A DNA stretch of 36,573 nt from a virus: positions 1 to 36,573 of IMG/VR virus record IMGVR_UViG_3300025122_000067; one strand, given 5' to 3'. The notes beneath the pieces are model-generated. The model had not been told where the DNA came from and ran no database searches. It saw nothing but the letters and a program-made list of their open reading frames with translations. The position numbers were made by a program, and so were the translations under genes. This document shows positions 1-9,405 of the stretch, in pieces (position 1 is the stretch's first letter; each line of letters opens with the position of its first letter).

Positions 1-2047
1 TATCTTCATTAAAGATGTTGACTCCATCAAACCCTCCCTGGAGGAAGAGAGTGAACTTAGCAAACTTTCTATTTCCCTGTGCATTTAAGTCCGAAATCTT
101 AAAGGCCCGTGTCTTGTTAGCTTCACTTGTCGATATCGATCCGTTTCTCACATAAGAGGCACTGACCCACTCAGTGGTATCTGCAACTCCATCAGAGCCA
201 GTTCGTACCTTTATGCTCTCTAGCGTGAAGATGTTATTATTAAACCTATCACAGTCAAAAACTGTTCCTGCAGCATCTGCCTTTCCAGGATTATTTCCAA
301 CAGAGACGTTTCTATTAGATGTCTGGAAGGTCGGGAAGTAAGAAGCCATGCTGTAAAGCGTCTGGTTAATCTCTGTCACCATATTTTTCTTTGAAAGGGA
401 CTTCTTCTGTGTGAACTGAACTCCCCAATAAAGTGAGGAGTTGGCCCTAAGGTTGGGTGCGGTTCCCACCTGGAGGCTTTCTCTCACGGGAACTGGAAGC
501 TCCACAGCTCTCTTAAGTACATCAGCCGAGGTTGCAAACCCATACGAGGAAGCATCGCCAATGCCAGCAAGAGGATTGGATCCAGATGTAACAAGGTGAT
601 TCGGTCCTCTATATCCTACCGGCAATGCATTGTCTGGGATCTGGTCCGCCTTTAGCTGGTCACTTAATACAACCCTTATGTAGCTAGATTTGGACGGGTG
701 ATCTCCACTCACAACGATCTTTTGAGATCCTGCAGGCTGATCAAAATCAAAATACGTCTGCTGATCACCAATAACCCGTGCCACATATCTGTCGGAGGTA
801 GGATCTAGACTAAGACCCCTAAACTCCTCTAGCTTAACCTTAGCCTCATCATAGTCAGAGAATCTTCTTACAACTAAATCAAAGGTTCCAAACAGGTTTG
901 TTGTAGACTTTGAAGGACTAAGATTCTCAATTGAGATCTTAAAGAGGGTATTGCTAAACTTACCATCAGCTATCGCTGCCACTCTAAAGAGATCATATTT
1001 GGTGCCACCAAAGTCCTGAGAGATTATGTAAGGTGACAGAGGTGAACCAAATCTATCCTCAAAGCTCTCATAGTTGGGAACCTGGGCAGCTCCTGTGTTT
1101 CTAGCTAAAGATCCTGTGGTTAAAAATCCTATTGACTGGTAACGGTCATCACCAGTCTTGTTTTTCGCATAGTCAGATGAAGAGATGACACCGGTACCTG
1201 TGACAACTGCGAGGGAGGAGTGGATGTCATATCTAGCATAGAGATAGTGCCCCCTGCTCTCCATGTCATATGGGTTGGTATTTAATACGTTTCCAAAATA
1301 ATTTGCTGCCTCTATGTCAAAAGATGCTGTAAGCGCACTGGGTGAAGATGCTGTGCCCTTATGACCGTTAAGGAGAAGGGTAAAATCCTGTGTTCTCCTG
1401 TCTACTGATCCAGTAATGCTACCGCGCATTCCTAGTGAGAATGCCTCTCCCTCTCGTGCCACATAGGTGCTAGCGGGGGCGCTGCTGTTCGTATCCCAGT
1501 TTCCGGAGAGGTGAGCCACCACACCCGACGGTGTCATCAAGACACCTCTCACTATGGGATGAGCTGATGCCGAATGCTGAATATTTGCAGCAGAAAATAC
1601 TGTGCTACCTAGTGACTCTGACATAAAACAGCCGAGAAAATAGGTTCTGCCTAGTGATCCGCCTGCATTGGCATAGACATTGTTACCCACATTTCCGTTT
1701 GCCTGTGGAAGCCTATCTCCAACAACAAACCCGGCATTTGTCACTGCACCAGAGTCAGAGCTTCGCTGCTTTCCATCTCCGGCACCCAAAACCCTGATAT
1801 ATGTCAACGCCTTCGCATTCTTAAGGAATTGAACAACAGCAAGCGGGCCAAATTTCTCTCCATCGGTTGCACCGAATATGAGAGAGAATGTGCTATAGTC
1901 TGCTACTGTTACAGGAACAAACGCTGGCCCTTCGTTTGCAGTTCCAATAACGCCAGCTGGGACTCCTACCGGACCAACTGCAGAGGGCTGCGAAAGGTCA
2001 ATCTCGTTTGTTGAAACGCCTGGACTTCTGAATGTTACCTCAGCCAT
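1..2047 (-). CDS. gp18: Tail sheath protein, second copy (C-terminus outside window)
   Basis: Contractile tail sheath subunit, a paralogue of the gene immediately upstream. The reading frame opens with ATG at 2047 and is still open at the left edge, giving 682 complete codons and no stop. The N-terminus (MAEVTFRSPG, then EIDLSQ, GVPAGVIGTA, GPAFVPVTV) is about 60% identical to the first 90 residues of the upstream copy. The last codons in the window encode a GGFDGVNIFNED segment matching GGFNGVNILDAN in that copy, so the two are collinear and the missing part should be the conserved C-terminal sheath domain. A GGAG ribosome site lies seven bases before the ATG and 37 bases separate it from the preceding stop. 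I translated both ends by hand, not every codon between. It is known that T4 has one sheath gene (gp18); a second copy may form a mixed sheath or an alternative one. Confidence 0.88.
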   Translation of the reverse strand, partial: MAEVTFRSPGVSTNEIDLSQPSAVGPVGVPAGVIGTANEGPAFVPVTVADYSTFSLIFGATDGEKFGPLAVVQFLKNAKALTYIRVLGAGDGKQRSSDSGAVTNAGFVVGDRLPQANGNVGNNVYANAGGSLGRTYFLGCFMSESLGSTVFSAANIQHSASAHPIVRGVLMTPSGVVAHLSGNWDTNSSAPASTYVAREGEAFSLGMRGSITGSVDRRTQDFTLLLNGHKGTASSPSALTASFDIEAANYFGNVLNTNPYDMESRGHYLYARYDIHSSLAVVTGTGVISSSDYAKNKTGDDRYQSIGFLTTGSLARNTGAAQVPNYESFEDRFGSPLSPYIISQDFGGTKYDLFRVAAIADGKFSNTLFKISIENLSPSKSTTNLFGTFDLVVRRFSDYDEAKVKLEEFRGLSLDPTSDRYVARVIGDQQTYFDFDQPAGSQKIVVSGDHPSKSSYIRVVLSDQLKADQIPDNALPVGYRGPNHLVTSGSNPLAGIGDASSYGFATSADVLKRAVELPVPVRESLQVGTAPNLRANSSLYWGVQFTQKKSLSKKNMVTEINQTLYSMASYFPTFQTSNRNVSVGNNPGKADAAGTVFDCDRFNNNIFTLESIKVRTGSDGVADTTEWVSASYVRNGSISTSEANKTRAFKISDLNAQGNRKFAKFTLFLQGGFDGVNIFNED

Positions 2048-2084
2048 TTATTTTCTCCAAATCCGTGTCATTAATATCTATCTC

Positions 2085-5000
2085 CTACTCGAAGCTTACG
2101 CCGGCATTCGTGATGATAAAGTCAATTGCAATAAACTCCACAGCCCTCGTGGGAACCACGACTATCTTACCGTTTAGCCTGTTTCCTTCCACATCTTCCT
2201 GTGTGTTATTGCTAGAATCCATCACCACCTTGAACTGATCAATTCCTTGCTGGCTTTGAACTGTTGCAAGAAGCGGAGTTACCTGTGAAACAAACCTTGC
2301 ACGCGTCTCAGGAGTATTAGATTCAAAAACTATCTTATTTGCAACATCTACAACTAGACGTTTTACCTCTAAGAGCATTCGACGAACATTAACTCTATCA
2401 AGAGCGCTCTTAGACATCTGCAAAGTTTTCTGTCCAAAGATTACAAATCCTGCACGTGGGAATGTCGCGATCGGATTAATTCTAGCATCGTAAAGTTCAT
2501 CTCTATCCGACTGATTTAGCCTCACCTTTACGTTAGTCACAAAATCAAGAGCAGCTCTATTAAATCCTGCTGGTGCAAACCAGGGGTAAGCAATGCTATC
2601 ATTATATGCCAAAGCACCTATAACAGCGATTGAAGCTGGGACTGCGACGATCGTATTGTTCTCCTCATCGTCAATCGATACATCAGGAAAATAGGTGGCC
2701 GAATAATTGTTATCTAGAGCTCGAGATTCAAGCTGCTCTAGAGTCTTAGTTACGTTAGGCACACCAGAGCTTCCAAACAGCCTGTTGGTATCCTTATCAT
2801 ATGCCGGTAAATCCTGAATGTAGAATGCCTTGGAATAATCAAGGAGACGCTCATGAACAAAGTCTGTGAGTGCTCCGTCTCTAATTCCAGGAATCATAAG
2901 GATGTTTACTCGTGATACCATCGGATCTGTTAGAATTCTCGCTGCTGTCCTATAAGATGCAACAATATTGCTTTTCTCTCCCGCTCCAAACTGATTATTG
3001 GTGCTTAACCCTATGTCTAGCGGACTTCCATCAGGAGAGGCGGGTGGGCTAGATATTGAAGCCATGCCAGCTGAGTCAGAAGACGACGCCTTGTCATCCA
3101 TTTGAGCCATGTTAGCATCTAAAATGTTTACTCCATTAAATCCACCATACATAAAGTTGGTAAACTTAGTGTATTCAGTAAATTTGTTAAAGTAGACTGA
3201 AGATGTCATCGCTGCCACAGAGGCTAGCGTAATTCTGTTTCCTCTCTTAACATCCTCTGAGACTGTATAGTTTACAGCATCAGGTCTTCCGTTTCTAATA
3301 TAAGCAGATCCGAGAATGTGCTCCTTAGCAGTTCCTGTAAGAACTGTATTGGCTGTCTTAGCAAGATCAGCGACCCCATCTGTGGTCGCAATCACGTTGG
3401 GCAGTGCGACTCGAGCTAGGGTGAACTTATTATTATTAAACTCATCTGCACCGGCACCGGTCACCAGCGTATCTAGCTTTAAGATACCAAGAAACTTTGT
3501 GTATTGCTCAATGAGCGGATTCGGTATGCTTGATGCATTGGGATTTAGAAGAGCATCCGCCATCGAGCTGGTCTTAGGAACTCTCTCAAACTTAGTTCCC
3601 CAGTAAAGTCTGCTATCCACCCTCTCATCACTTCCCGGAGAACCCTTGTAGCTACCAGAGAACATGGCGCCTCTTGTCACCTTAAATCGGAAAGGAACAG
3701 GGGGCAAGATAGAGGAGCTAAGATGTGAGAATGTAGCAACGTCAGTAGAGACGCAACCGAGCCGCTTAACTTCAGTACCACCAAGCTCAGCATATGTTCC
3801 TACCAGCGCTGTCGTCAGACTGTCGGTGAGCGTGTCTGTTGTCTTAAGAGATGGAAATCCTCTAAACCCGAACGGTAGAGCTGATTCTGGAACATCAGCC
3901 TCATATACTGCGTTGCTCATCACAACACGTATCCTAGAAGAAACATTGGGATACTTTCCAGAGACCACCACCTTTCTCTCATCTACACTCTCTGCGTCAA
4001 AGTTATACTCCGCCTTGTAGTCGCCTATCTTCTTAGCGATAAAATCACTATCATTAGGATTAAGCGTACAATTAGAATATCTCTCTACGATGCCTGTATC
4101 AGTATCAGTATCACCAAACTCTCTAACCTCAACTGAAAAGGTTCCGTAGCTGCTCTTGGGATCAGTAGATTTTCTTACATTTGAAATAGAGATCTTATAC
4201 TTAGAATTAGCCACTTCACCGTCAGAGATTGTTTCAAAATAGAAAAGATTGTTCTCAGACTTTCCGTAAGGCTGAGAGATAAACCACGTCGTTTTAGGTG
4301 TGGTGTATCTCGTGTCAAATCTGCCAAAGGACTCAAGGTAGCTTATTGAGGTGATTCCGGACGATTCATTTGTGCTAAGCGTTCCAGACATAATAGCAAC
4401 AGCAGGTCTCACATTACTCGTTGATATAGAGGCAACCTCTTCCTCGATGGGAAAGTGACCATAAAGAAGGTGCTGTTCCTTCTGAAATCTCTCCGGATCT
4501 GTGTTAAGAATCTTTGAGATGTACGCATCACTTGACGGATCAAGAGAAGCTGTATAGATCCTAATTCCTGCAGCACTGTCATCCTTTGAAAAGGTCGCAC
4601 CAGCAGTTGATGAAAGAACTAACTTAAATGTCTTATAAAAGGTGTCGGTAGATGTCGGATTAACAAAGGCGACGTCATCTGCAACGTTGGCTGCAGAATA
4701 TGACTGGTTGTAATCAAGAAGCATAGCACGGGTGCCAGTAGCACACATGATCATTCCTCTTATAAGGAATGCCTCTCCCATCTGTTGAGCAGAATTAAAG
4801 TTAATGCTGTCATTATCACTAAGCTCGGGTTCAGCAAATGCTGCTGCTCCAGAGACAAACTGTCGAACCCCAATAAACTGAACTGCGCCCAAGCGACCTG
4901 TCCTATTGTAGCTCACAGTGCTGTTTTCTGTGGATCCATCGACTCTAAATCCAGCGTTCTTAACAATGCCTGAAACTCGAGTATTCTCTATATCTGTCGT

Positions 5001-5279
5001 TGTCTCATTAGCTCCGGCACCCAATACCCTCACGTAGGTTAATGCAGTCTTATGCTTAAAAAACTCATTAACTGCATAGGGCCCAAACATAGATGTATTA
5101 AGATCACCGAATCGCTTCTCAAAATCAGAAAAGGAGCCTACGGTAACCGGAACAAATGCCGGACCCATCTCTGCAGTGCCTATTACTCCAGCGGGGACTC
5201 CGACAATTTCCGCCTCACGCTGGGAAAGGTCGATCTCTTTCTCAAAGAAGCCTGGTGACCTAAAAGTCTGCTCAGCCAT
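2085..5279 (-). CDS. gp18: Tail sheath protein, first copy
   Basis: Contractile tail sheath subunit of 1064 residues, much longer than T4 gp18 (about 660). The N-terminal RSPGFFEKEIDLS and GVPAGVIGTA segments are typical of T4-type sheath proteins. The C-terminal part (about 900-1064) carries the recognisable sheath core: AYPWFAPAGFNRAALDF, ARINPIATFPRAGFVIFGQK, and a region with MLLEVKRLVVDVANKIVFE. The extra length in the middle probably forms outward-facing insertion domains, which is inference. The ATG at 5279 has a GGGAG ribosome site eight bases upstream, and a candidate promoter lies at 5303-5321. It is followed after 37 bases by a paralogous sheath gene. Identification as sheath is secure; its share of the assembled tail relative to the second copy is unknown. 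Confidence 0.94.
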   Translation of the reverse strand: MAEQTFRSPGFFEKEIDLSQREAEIVGVPAGVIGTAEMGPAFVPVTVGSFSDFEKRFGDLNTSMFGPYAVNEFFKHKTALTYVRVLGAGANETTTDIENTRVSGIVKNAGFRVDGSTENSTVSYNRTGRLGAVQFIGVRQFVSGAAAFAEPELSDNDSINFNSAQQMGEAFLIRGMIMCATGTRAMLLDYNQSYSAANVADDVAFVNPTSTDTFYKTFKLVLSSTAGATFSKDDSAAGIRIYTASLDPSSDAYISKILNTDPERFQKEQHLLYGHFPIEEEVASISTSNVRPAVAIMSGTLSTNESSGITSISYLESFGRFDTRYTTPKTTWFISQPYGKSENNLFYFETISDGEVANSKYKISISNVRKSTDPKSSYGTFSVEVREFGDTDTDTGIVERYSNCTLNPNDSDFIAKKIGDYKAEYNFDAESVDERKVVVSGKYPNVSSRIRVVMSNAVYEADVPESALPFGFRGFPSLKTTDTLTDSLTTALVGTYAELGGTEVKRLGCVSTDVATFSHLSSSILPPVPFRFKVTRGAMFSGSYKGSPGSDERVDSRLYWGTKFERVPKTSSMADALLNPNASSIPNPLIEQYTKFLGILKLDTLVTGAGADEFNNNKFTLARVALPNVIATTDGVADLAKTANTVLTGTAKEHILGSAYIRNGRPDAVNYTVSEDVKRGNRITLASVAAMTSSVYFNKFTEYTKFTNFMYGGFNGVNILDANMAQMDDKASSSDSAGMASISSPPASPDGSPLDIGLSTNNQFGAGEKSNIVASYRTAARILTDPMVSRVNILMIPGIRDGALTDFVHERLLDYSKAFYIQDLPAYDKDTNRLFGSSGVPNVTKTLEQLESRALDNNYSATYFPDVSIDDEENNTIVAVPASIAVIGALAYNDSIAYPWFAPAGFNRAALDFVTNVKVRLNQSDRDELYDARINPIATFPRAGFVIFGQKTLQMSKSALDRVNVRRMLLEVKRLVVDVANKIVFESNTPETRARFVSQVTPLLATVQSQQGIDQFKVVMDSSNNTQEDVEGNRLNGKIVVVPTRAVEFIAIDFIITNAGVSFE

Positions 5280-5302
5280 CTATCAATCTCCCGTATGAAA
5301 AT

Positions 5303-5321
5303 CTCTACAGTTATAACTATC
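5303..5321 (-). promoter_or_regulatory. Candidate phage (late-type) promoter upstream of the sheath gene
   Basis: The minus strand reads GATAGTTATAACTGTAGAG, ending 24 bases before the sheath ATG. Sixteen of 19 positions match the sequence at 10726-10744 upstream of the tubulin-like gene, and a shorter related form occurs at 8429-8445 before the neck gene. The AT-rich core resembles, but is not, the T4 late consensus TATAAATA. Recurrence at similar distances before genes that follow real gaps is the main argument; promoter function is inferred. Confidence 0.4.
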
Positions 5322-5341
5322 GCTCAAGTTGTCAAAAGTCC

Positions 5342-6547
5342 TTACTCTAGTGTGTCTAGAGTTGTCTCTGTTTCAACAACTATCCTGCTGCTTGCGACAG
5401 TCTCGCCGGCACGCTGATTTCTAGTCAAAATCTTCACGTATGTATTTCTTTTCTCGCCGGTAAAGGGATTCTCAATAACATCAAGAAGTCTTGCATTAAT
5501 CTCTCCCCTATAGTTAGGTGTCTCTCCCGTAGCTGTAAGATCTTCAGTGTCAGACAAAATAAATTTATTTATATCCCCAGTGCCTCCCGGAGAGACATCC
5601 ACTTTTTTAACATCTGTGCTCACGTCAAAGTATCCAAACTCAACCTGTGGTGCTGAAAGAAATCTTCTAGTTGGCTGTCTAAGGCTGGGATGGTCTGGCG
5701 CGATGATATATCCGGGAACTGACATGGTGAAGCTACACTTTATAATTCTTTCTTCATCTGTAAAGTCTTGAAAGTTGTCATCGGCATCTAGCGGAGATTT
5801 AACAAAGCCTACAAACTGATATCCTTTATCAGTTTCAAGAAAGAATTCATGCCCTTGGCCGTCAAACTGTGCCATCATAGATTCAATTAGTTGATTCATC
5901 TGTGTCATATATTGGGTCCAAAAAACTATCTCATAGCTTATTGTAATAAACTTAGGATATGGTACAGTTATTATTTCAAAGATATTTTGTCCTAGATCAC
6001 TTCTTAAAAGATCACCCGTTGGATCGTCTAAAAACGATAAGTTGTCTGTCTGTCGACGCGTAGCCACAGTTCCTGCGCGAGCGTCATTGCCAGGAAAAAT
6101 TGTATCTTTTTGAAAATGTTTTCTACTCGCAACATTTTTTTGATTTTTAATTCGAAGCTTATTGACAATATTTTGAAAATCTCTATCCTTTTCGCTTAGT
6201 CTTCTTTTAATAACGTATGACTGCTGTTTTCTAAATGATATCGCTGTCCCGTAGCCCCCTTGCGACGGACTATGATCAATAGCACCTCTTTTAATTGATA
6301 TTATTGGAAGAATTATAGCGTTATTTCTATCTCTAATCGGATGACGTCTTCTAGCTAGGGCAAATCTCTCTCCTGCTGCAAAGACCACTGGAACCTTTTT
6401 TGCCTGAGAGTTTACCTCAACTTGAAACGAAAGACGTTTATCAAACAATTGAAACACTGACCTGTCAATATCAACTATTCCCACTGATGGGATGTTAAAA
6501 TCCTCAGGGACGCTTCCTTCATATCCTGTGTCTATCTTTCGTGTCAT
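5342..6547 (-). CDS. gp15: Tail sheath stabiliser / tail terminator, gp15-like
   Basis: 401-residue protein resembling T4 gp15, the hexameric ring capping the top of the sheath and joining tail to neck. Pattern matches I can see: VPVVFAAGERFA (52-63), equivalent to the gp15 VPITYAS...F segment; a hydrophobic run PKFITISYEIVFWTQYMTQM (198-217) followed by NQLIESMMAQF, equivalent to MIYELSIFTRY...MFQIVEQILPYF in gp15; and IIKCSFTMSVPGYIIAP (268-284), equivalent to EWSLTFEVNGWMYPP. It is longer than gp15 (272 residues), with a basic insertion around 105-170. The ATG at 6547 sits three bases after the upstream stop, indicating translational coupling with the gp14-like gene. The position between neck genes and sheath supports the assignment. 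Confidence 0.78.
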   Translation of the reverse strand: MTRKIDTGYEGSVPEDFNIPSVGIVDIDRSVFQLFDKRLSFQVEVNSQAKKVPVVFAAGERFALARRRHPIRDRNNAIILPIISIKRGAIDHSPSQGGYGTAISFRKQQSYVIKRRLSEKDRDFQNIVNKLRIKNQKNVASRKHFQKDTIFPGNDARAGTVATRRQTDNLSFLDDPTGDLLRSDLGQNIFEIITVPYPKFITISYEIVFWTQYMTQMNQLIESMMAQFDGQGHEFFLETDKGYQFVGFVKSPLDADDNFQDFTDEERIIKCSFTMSVPGYIIAPDHPSLRQPTRRFLSAPQVEFGYFDVSTDVKKVDVSPGGTGDINKFILSDTEDLTATGETPNYRGEINARLLDVIENPFTGEKRNTYVKILTRNQRAGETVASSRIVVETETTLDTLE

Positions 6548-6549
6548 CT

Positions 6550-7215
6550 CTAGCTCTCATCATAAAATGAAGATCCTACATTTTCAGGATCTCCTTTGGG
6601 AGACACCTCTGCAGGACCTGTAATCGGCTTAGTAAGCACACCCTTTTGCTGCAATGCTCTTACATCTCCTGTGGGACCAAGCTGATTATCTTTGAATCCA
6701 CGCTGCTGAGCAAATGTCTTCTGCACAGCATCGGGGTCGGAATAGCTCTCGTCTGTAGGTCCGAAAGTTTTTGATATAAACTGACCCTCGCGTGCCTGTT
6801 TTCCTTGAATGGTAATAAATCCCTTATGCTCAATTTCTCCAAAAATAACTGATGAATCCGGTGCAGCAAGAACCTCAAAGAAAACAGATCCAAAGCTAAA
6901 AAAGTCTCCTTCTCTAACTTCTATCTCCTTATCAAGTAAGTCTCTAGCTTGCGCATATACCTCAATCTTATACATCTCCTCTGTTCCAAACGTATTAGAT
7001 CTTATCTGTTGAGGATCATATTTTACCAACACATCTATCTCTATGGGGTTTTCAAACACCTTGTCGGGAGCCTCTTCGTATACGTCGTGCACATTTGACT
7101 TTATGTCAGAGATTGGAAAATAATAGATCTTTTGCCCAATAACATCTTTTACTATCTCCTTTCCAAGATCATTGATAAAGTTTATCTCCCTCTCAGTTAT
7201 AAACAATCTCGACAT
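6550..7215 (-). CDS. gp14: Neck protein, gp14-like
   Basis: 221-residue protein placed like T4 gp14, a neck component joining the filled head to the tail. It shares the gp14 pattern of an N-terminal helical start, a KIYYFP segment (29-34) corresponding to the CYYVPR region, and EGDFFSFGSVFFEVL (102-116), corresponding to EGDLIYFPMDNSLFEI in gp14. The tail from about 150 onward is polar, glycine/proline-rich and probably disordered. It lies between gp13-like and gp15-like genes with three-base and two-base gaps, the same 13-14-15 order as T4. No strong ribosome site precedes the ATG, so it probably relies on coupling to the upstream gene. Assignment rests on both sequence pattern and gene order. 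Confidence 0.75.
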   Translation of the reverse strand: MSRLFITEREINFINDLGKEIVKDVIGQKIYYFPISDIKSNVHDVYEEAPDKVFENPIEIDVLVKYDPQQIRSNTFGTEEMYKIEVYAQARDLLDKEIEVREGDFFSFGSVFFEVLAAPDSSVIFGEIEHKGFITIQGKQAREGQFISKTFGPTDESYSDPDAVQKTFAQQRGFKDNQLGPTGDVRALQQKGVLTKPITGPAEVSPKGDPENVGSSFYDES

Positions 7216-7218
7216 AGT

Positions 7219-8403
7219 TTATCCCATAAAGATAGCTAATCCGTTCGGCATTGGAACGTATTTTAGCTGTTTGTTGATGTTTTCAGCTCTTGTCGCCTGT
7301 AGTTCGACGAGCTTATCATATGTCATTGTCTCAAGCATTTCAGTTAGTTGTGTTATCAATGTTTTCTTGTCTTCTCTTCCTTGTGATACTAAGTCAGTTC
7401 CATTAAGCGTCAGGTCTGCACCTGGAATTGGAATGGATCCAAATTTTGATCTAATGAGTCCGAGCTGTTCTTTGCTCAATGATAGTGCATACTGGCGGAT
7501 CCACTGTCTTCCTATGCTGTTAATTTCAGAGTATTTTAATTTTCCAAACGGAATATCTGAAAGATTGGACACGCCTTTTATGGTTTCATCCTGATAAGAA
7601 GGATTAAGAGGATCCGAGAAAAATCTAATTCTAAGAAATAGCTTTCTGGGTGTGTCCTGGGTTGGCAGCGGGTATAGTCTTATTTTTGTTCCAATGATCT
7701 TATAAGAGTAGTTTGAGCGTCTCACCCTATTGGAAAGATCTAGCTGCCCAGCTCGAAGAATGTCCTCAAAAACAGGTAAAACATAAAAAATTGTCTCGGG
7801 CGTAAAAGATTCAAATGAAAACTCATTATTTAAATAATTGATTGCTGAAGTTGTGTCAAAAAACCTATATGCTGCCTGAGGGCTGAAGTGAAAGACCTCA
7901 CTTATCTGGAGCTTTGATCGAGGTGCAGTGTTCATGCTAGATGAGAAAATTAAATCTCCGCTTGCATCCTTTAGGGTGCTGTAGATGTCATAATCCTGTT
8001 GATTTTTAACTAGCTGAATTGATCCAGACATCATATCATAGGATCCACCAGTTCCAGCTTCAAATGCGTATGGTTCAGCAAATCTTGTTAAATAATCTAA
8101 GTTTTCCCTAGGGTATCGACCCTCTGATCCGGACATGTGACCATCAGAGCCTGTTGTTGGCATTCCTAAAAATTGAACTATCTGAGACTTAGCCTGATAT
8201 TGGTTTAAAATTGAACTATATTCAAGGGATGCTTCTTCTAAGTTGGCCCATATTTGTTTTTTTGTAAGCTCAACACTAAGAATATCATCGCCTAGCTTTC
8301 TTTTGACAAAGGTTATGAGATTATCTGCTTCCTGTTGAAATGCAGTGTCACTATCAAAAAATCCAAACGGTGTAGGGTTTCCAGTATTTGCAAAAGTTGC
8401 CAA
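7219..8403 (-). CDS. gp13: Neck protein, gp13-like (TTG start)
   Basis: 394-residue protein resembling T4 gp13, the neck protein contacting the portal vertex. KRKLGDDILSVELTKKQI (34-51) followed by EASLEY corresponds to the gp13 LRRLGAPIINVELTPDQI region. Near the C-terminus, IRQYALSLSKEQLGLIRSKF and PGADLTLNGTDLVSQGREDK match VKDYATALAKELNGQILAR and PGGVTIDGQRLIEEARLEK in gp13, and both proteins end in a short hydrophobic stretch with a terminal glycine. The start codon is TTG: a strong GGAGGG ribosome site lies just upstream of 8403 and no ATG occurs in the first 90 or so codons. It heads the tightly packed 13-14-15 group and is preceded by a 107-base gap with a weak promoter-like motif. 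Confidence 0.8.
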   Translation of the reverse strand: MATFANTGNPTPFGFFDSDTAFQQEADNLITFVKRKLGDDILSVELTKKQIWANLEEASLEYSSILNQYQAKSQIVQFLGMPTTGSDGHMSGSEGRYPRENLDYLTRFAEPYAFEAGTGGSYDMMSGSIQLVKNQQDYDIYSTLKDASGDLIFSSSMNTAPRSKLQISEVFHFSPQAAYRFFDTTSAINYLNNEFSFESFTPETIFYVLPVFEDILRAGQLDLSNRVRRSNYSYKIIGTKIRLYPLPTQDTPRKLFLRIRFFSDPLNPSYQDETIKGVSNLSDIPFGKLKYSEINSIGRQWIRQYALSLSKEQLGLIRSKFGSIPIPGADLTLNGTDLVSQGREDKKTLITQLTEMLETMTYDKLVELQATRAENINKQLKYVPMPNGLAIFMG

Positions 8404-8415
8404 AAGATCCCTCCG
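8398..8415 (-). promoter_or_regulatory. Ribosome binding site fixing a TTG start
   Basis: On the minus strand a GGAGGG purine run ends five to six bases before TTG at 8403. It is one of the best Shine-Dalgarno matches in the window, and the protein that follows begins with no nearby ATG, so TTG initiation is the most economical reading. Confidence 0.6.
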
Positions 8416-8510
8416 AGGTAGTACACACTTCTACACATAAGTATCCAATATCTTGACACGATTCTAAAGAAATCACAACTTAAAAAATATAAATCTAAAA
8501 ATTTTTTAAT
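8404..8510 (-). other. 107-base gap with a weak promoter-like motif at 8429-8445
   Basis: This gap separates the sulfotransferase stop from the gp13-like start. It is very AT-rich at 8480-8515. At 8429-8445 the minus strand reads GATACTTATGTGTAGAA, which resembles the motif at 10726-10744 (GATATTTATAATTGTAGAA) but is two bases shorter in the middle. I see no GC-rich hairpin followed by a T tract, so no intrinsic terminator is called here. Confidence 0.3.
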
Positions 8511-9398
8511 TTAATTAAATCTATATCCCTGCTCTGATATGAGATCAGCAAAGAGATCTTCGACCATTTTTTTTGATTCTTCAGTGTAATATTCATGAAA
8601 TGGCATTTTAGATTTTCTTTCTACGGACTTGAGTCGTGGAAGATGGGCAGTTGTCAACAATAAGCTTAAACACAGTTTATCATAATCTTCTTGAAGATTT
8701 TCAAATCTCAAGATAAAGTCAAAATTCTTATAATGATAAAACTCATTCATTATCTTTGAGAAATGGTTTAAAACAGTATCTCTTCCAGATTCTTGAAGGT
8801 TTTTGCTTGAAGCTAACGGCTGGAGTGGGTTTGTTTTTGTTTTCAAAAAAAGATTAAATTTTCTTCTTAGCATTTGCGGAGAATCATCACATCTCCCTCT
8901 TAGACCAGGCAACATAGCAGACTCATCTATACCAAGATCCATTATGCTATCTCCATCTTTTCTTGCCATGACTTTATCAGATGATGACCACCAGTAGAAG
9001 GACACCAGCGCATCCCAGGGGTTTCTCACAATAGATATTGTTTTATAATTATCAAAAATACCATTGCCCTTATTGATCTCAAAAAATCTAACGGGAGTGA
9101 TATGTGTATTATAAATTCCTTCTATAGCGTCAATATAAAAATCTTTTAACAAGACTTGCGGAGGGGGGTTAAAACTTCCCTTTTCTCTAATTAGATAATC
9201 TTTAGCCTGCTGGCCGACCAGACGCCTAACTATTTCATTGTTTCTATCTTGATATCCTGCCTCTATCTCGTCTCGGTAAGGAGAACCAGTTAGGATATCA
9301 TTTTTTCCACACTGGTTGCCAAGTGCAAACTCAATGCTTGAACCAGCAGATTTTAAAGGCTTAAAGAAAATAAACTCATTCTCATGAGAAATAATCAT
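8511..9398 (-). CDS. Sulfotransferase-like protein
   Basis: 295-residue protein with the two signatures of PAPS-dependent sulfotransferases of the carbohydrate type. FFKPLKSAGSSIEFAL (11-26) is the 5'-phosphosulfate-binding loop, in the place of the usual PK-T/S-G-GTS pattern. ISIVRNPWDALVSFYWW (121-137) is the 3'-phosphate-binding strand and helix, with the typical R-NP-D-S arrangement. Enzymes of this family transfer sulfate from PAPS to hydroxyl or amino groups of glycans or other acceptors; the acceptor here cannot be predicted. It is not part of the T4 virion gene set, so it looks like an accessory gene inserted between capsid and neck genes. It begins seven bases after the tubulin-like gene's stop with a poor ribosome site, consistent with translational coupling. 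A protein-modifying or surface-glycan role is a guess. Confidence 0.72.
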   Translation of the reverse strand: MIISHENEFIFFKPLKSAGSSIEFALGNQCGKNDILTGSPYRDEIEAGYQDRNNEIVRRLVGQQAKDYLIREKGSFNPPPQVLLKDFYIDAIEGIYNTHITPVRFFEINKGNGIFDNYKTISIVRNPWDALVSFYWWSSSDKVMARKDGDSIMDLGIDESAMLPGLRGRCDDSPQMLRRKFNLFLKTKTNPLQPLASSKNLQESGRDTVLNHFSKIMNEFYHYKNFDFILRFENLQEDYDKLCLSLLLTTAHLPRLKSVERKSKMPFHEYYTEESKKMVEDLFADLISEQGYRFN

Positions 9399-9405
9399 TA
9401 ATATA

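Noticed and set aside
5315-5336. Sigma-70-like TTGACA plus TATAAC before the sheath gene
   Set aside because: The spacer is only 14 bases, too short for a normal sigma-70 promoter. The shared AT-rich motif is a better explanation.
7172-7594. 140-codon hydrophobic open frame on the plus strand across the gp14/gp13 junction
   Set aside because: It overlaps two well-supported neck genes. Apparent membrane segments arise from complement of charged helices.
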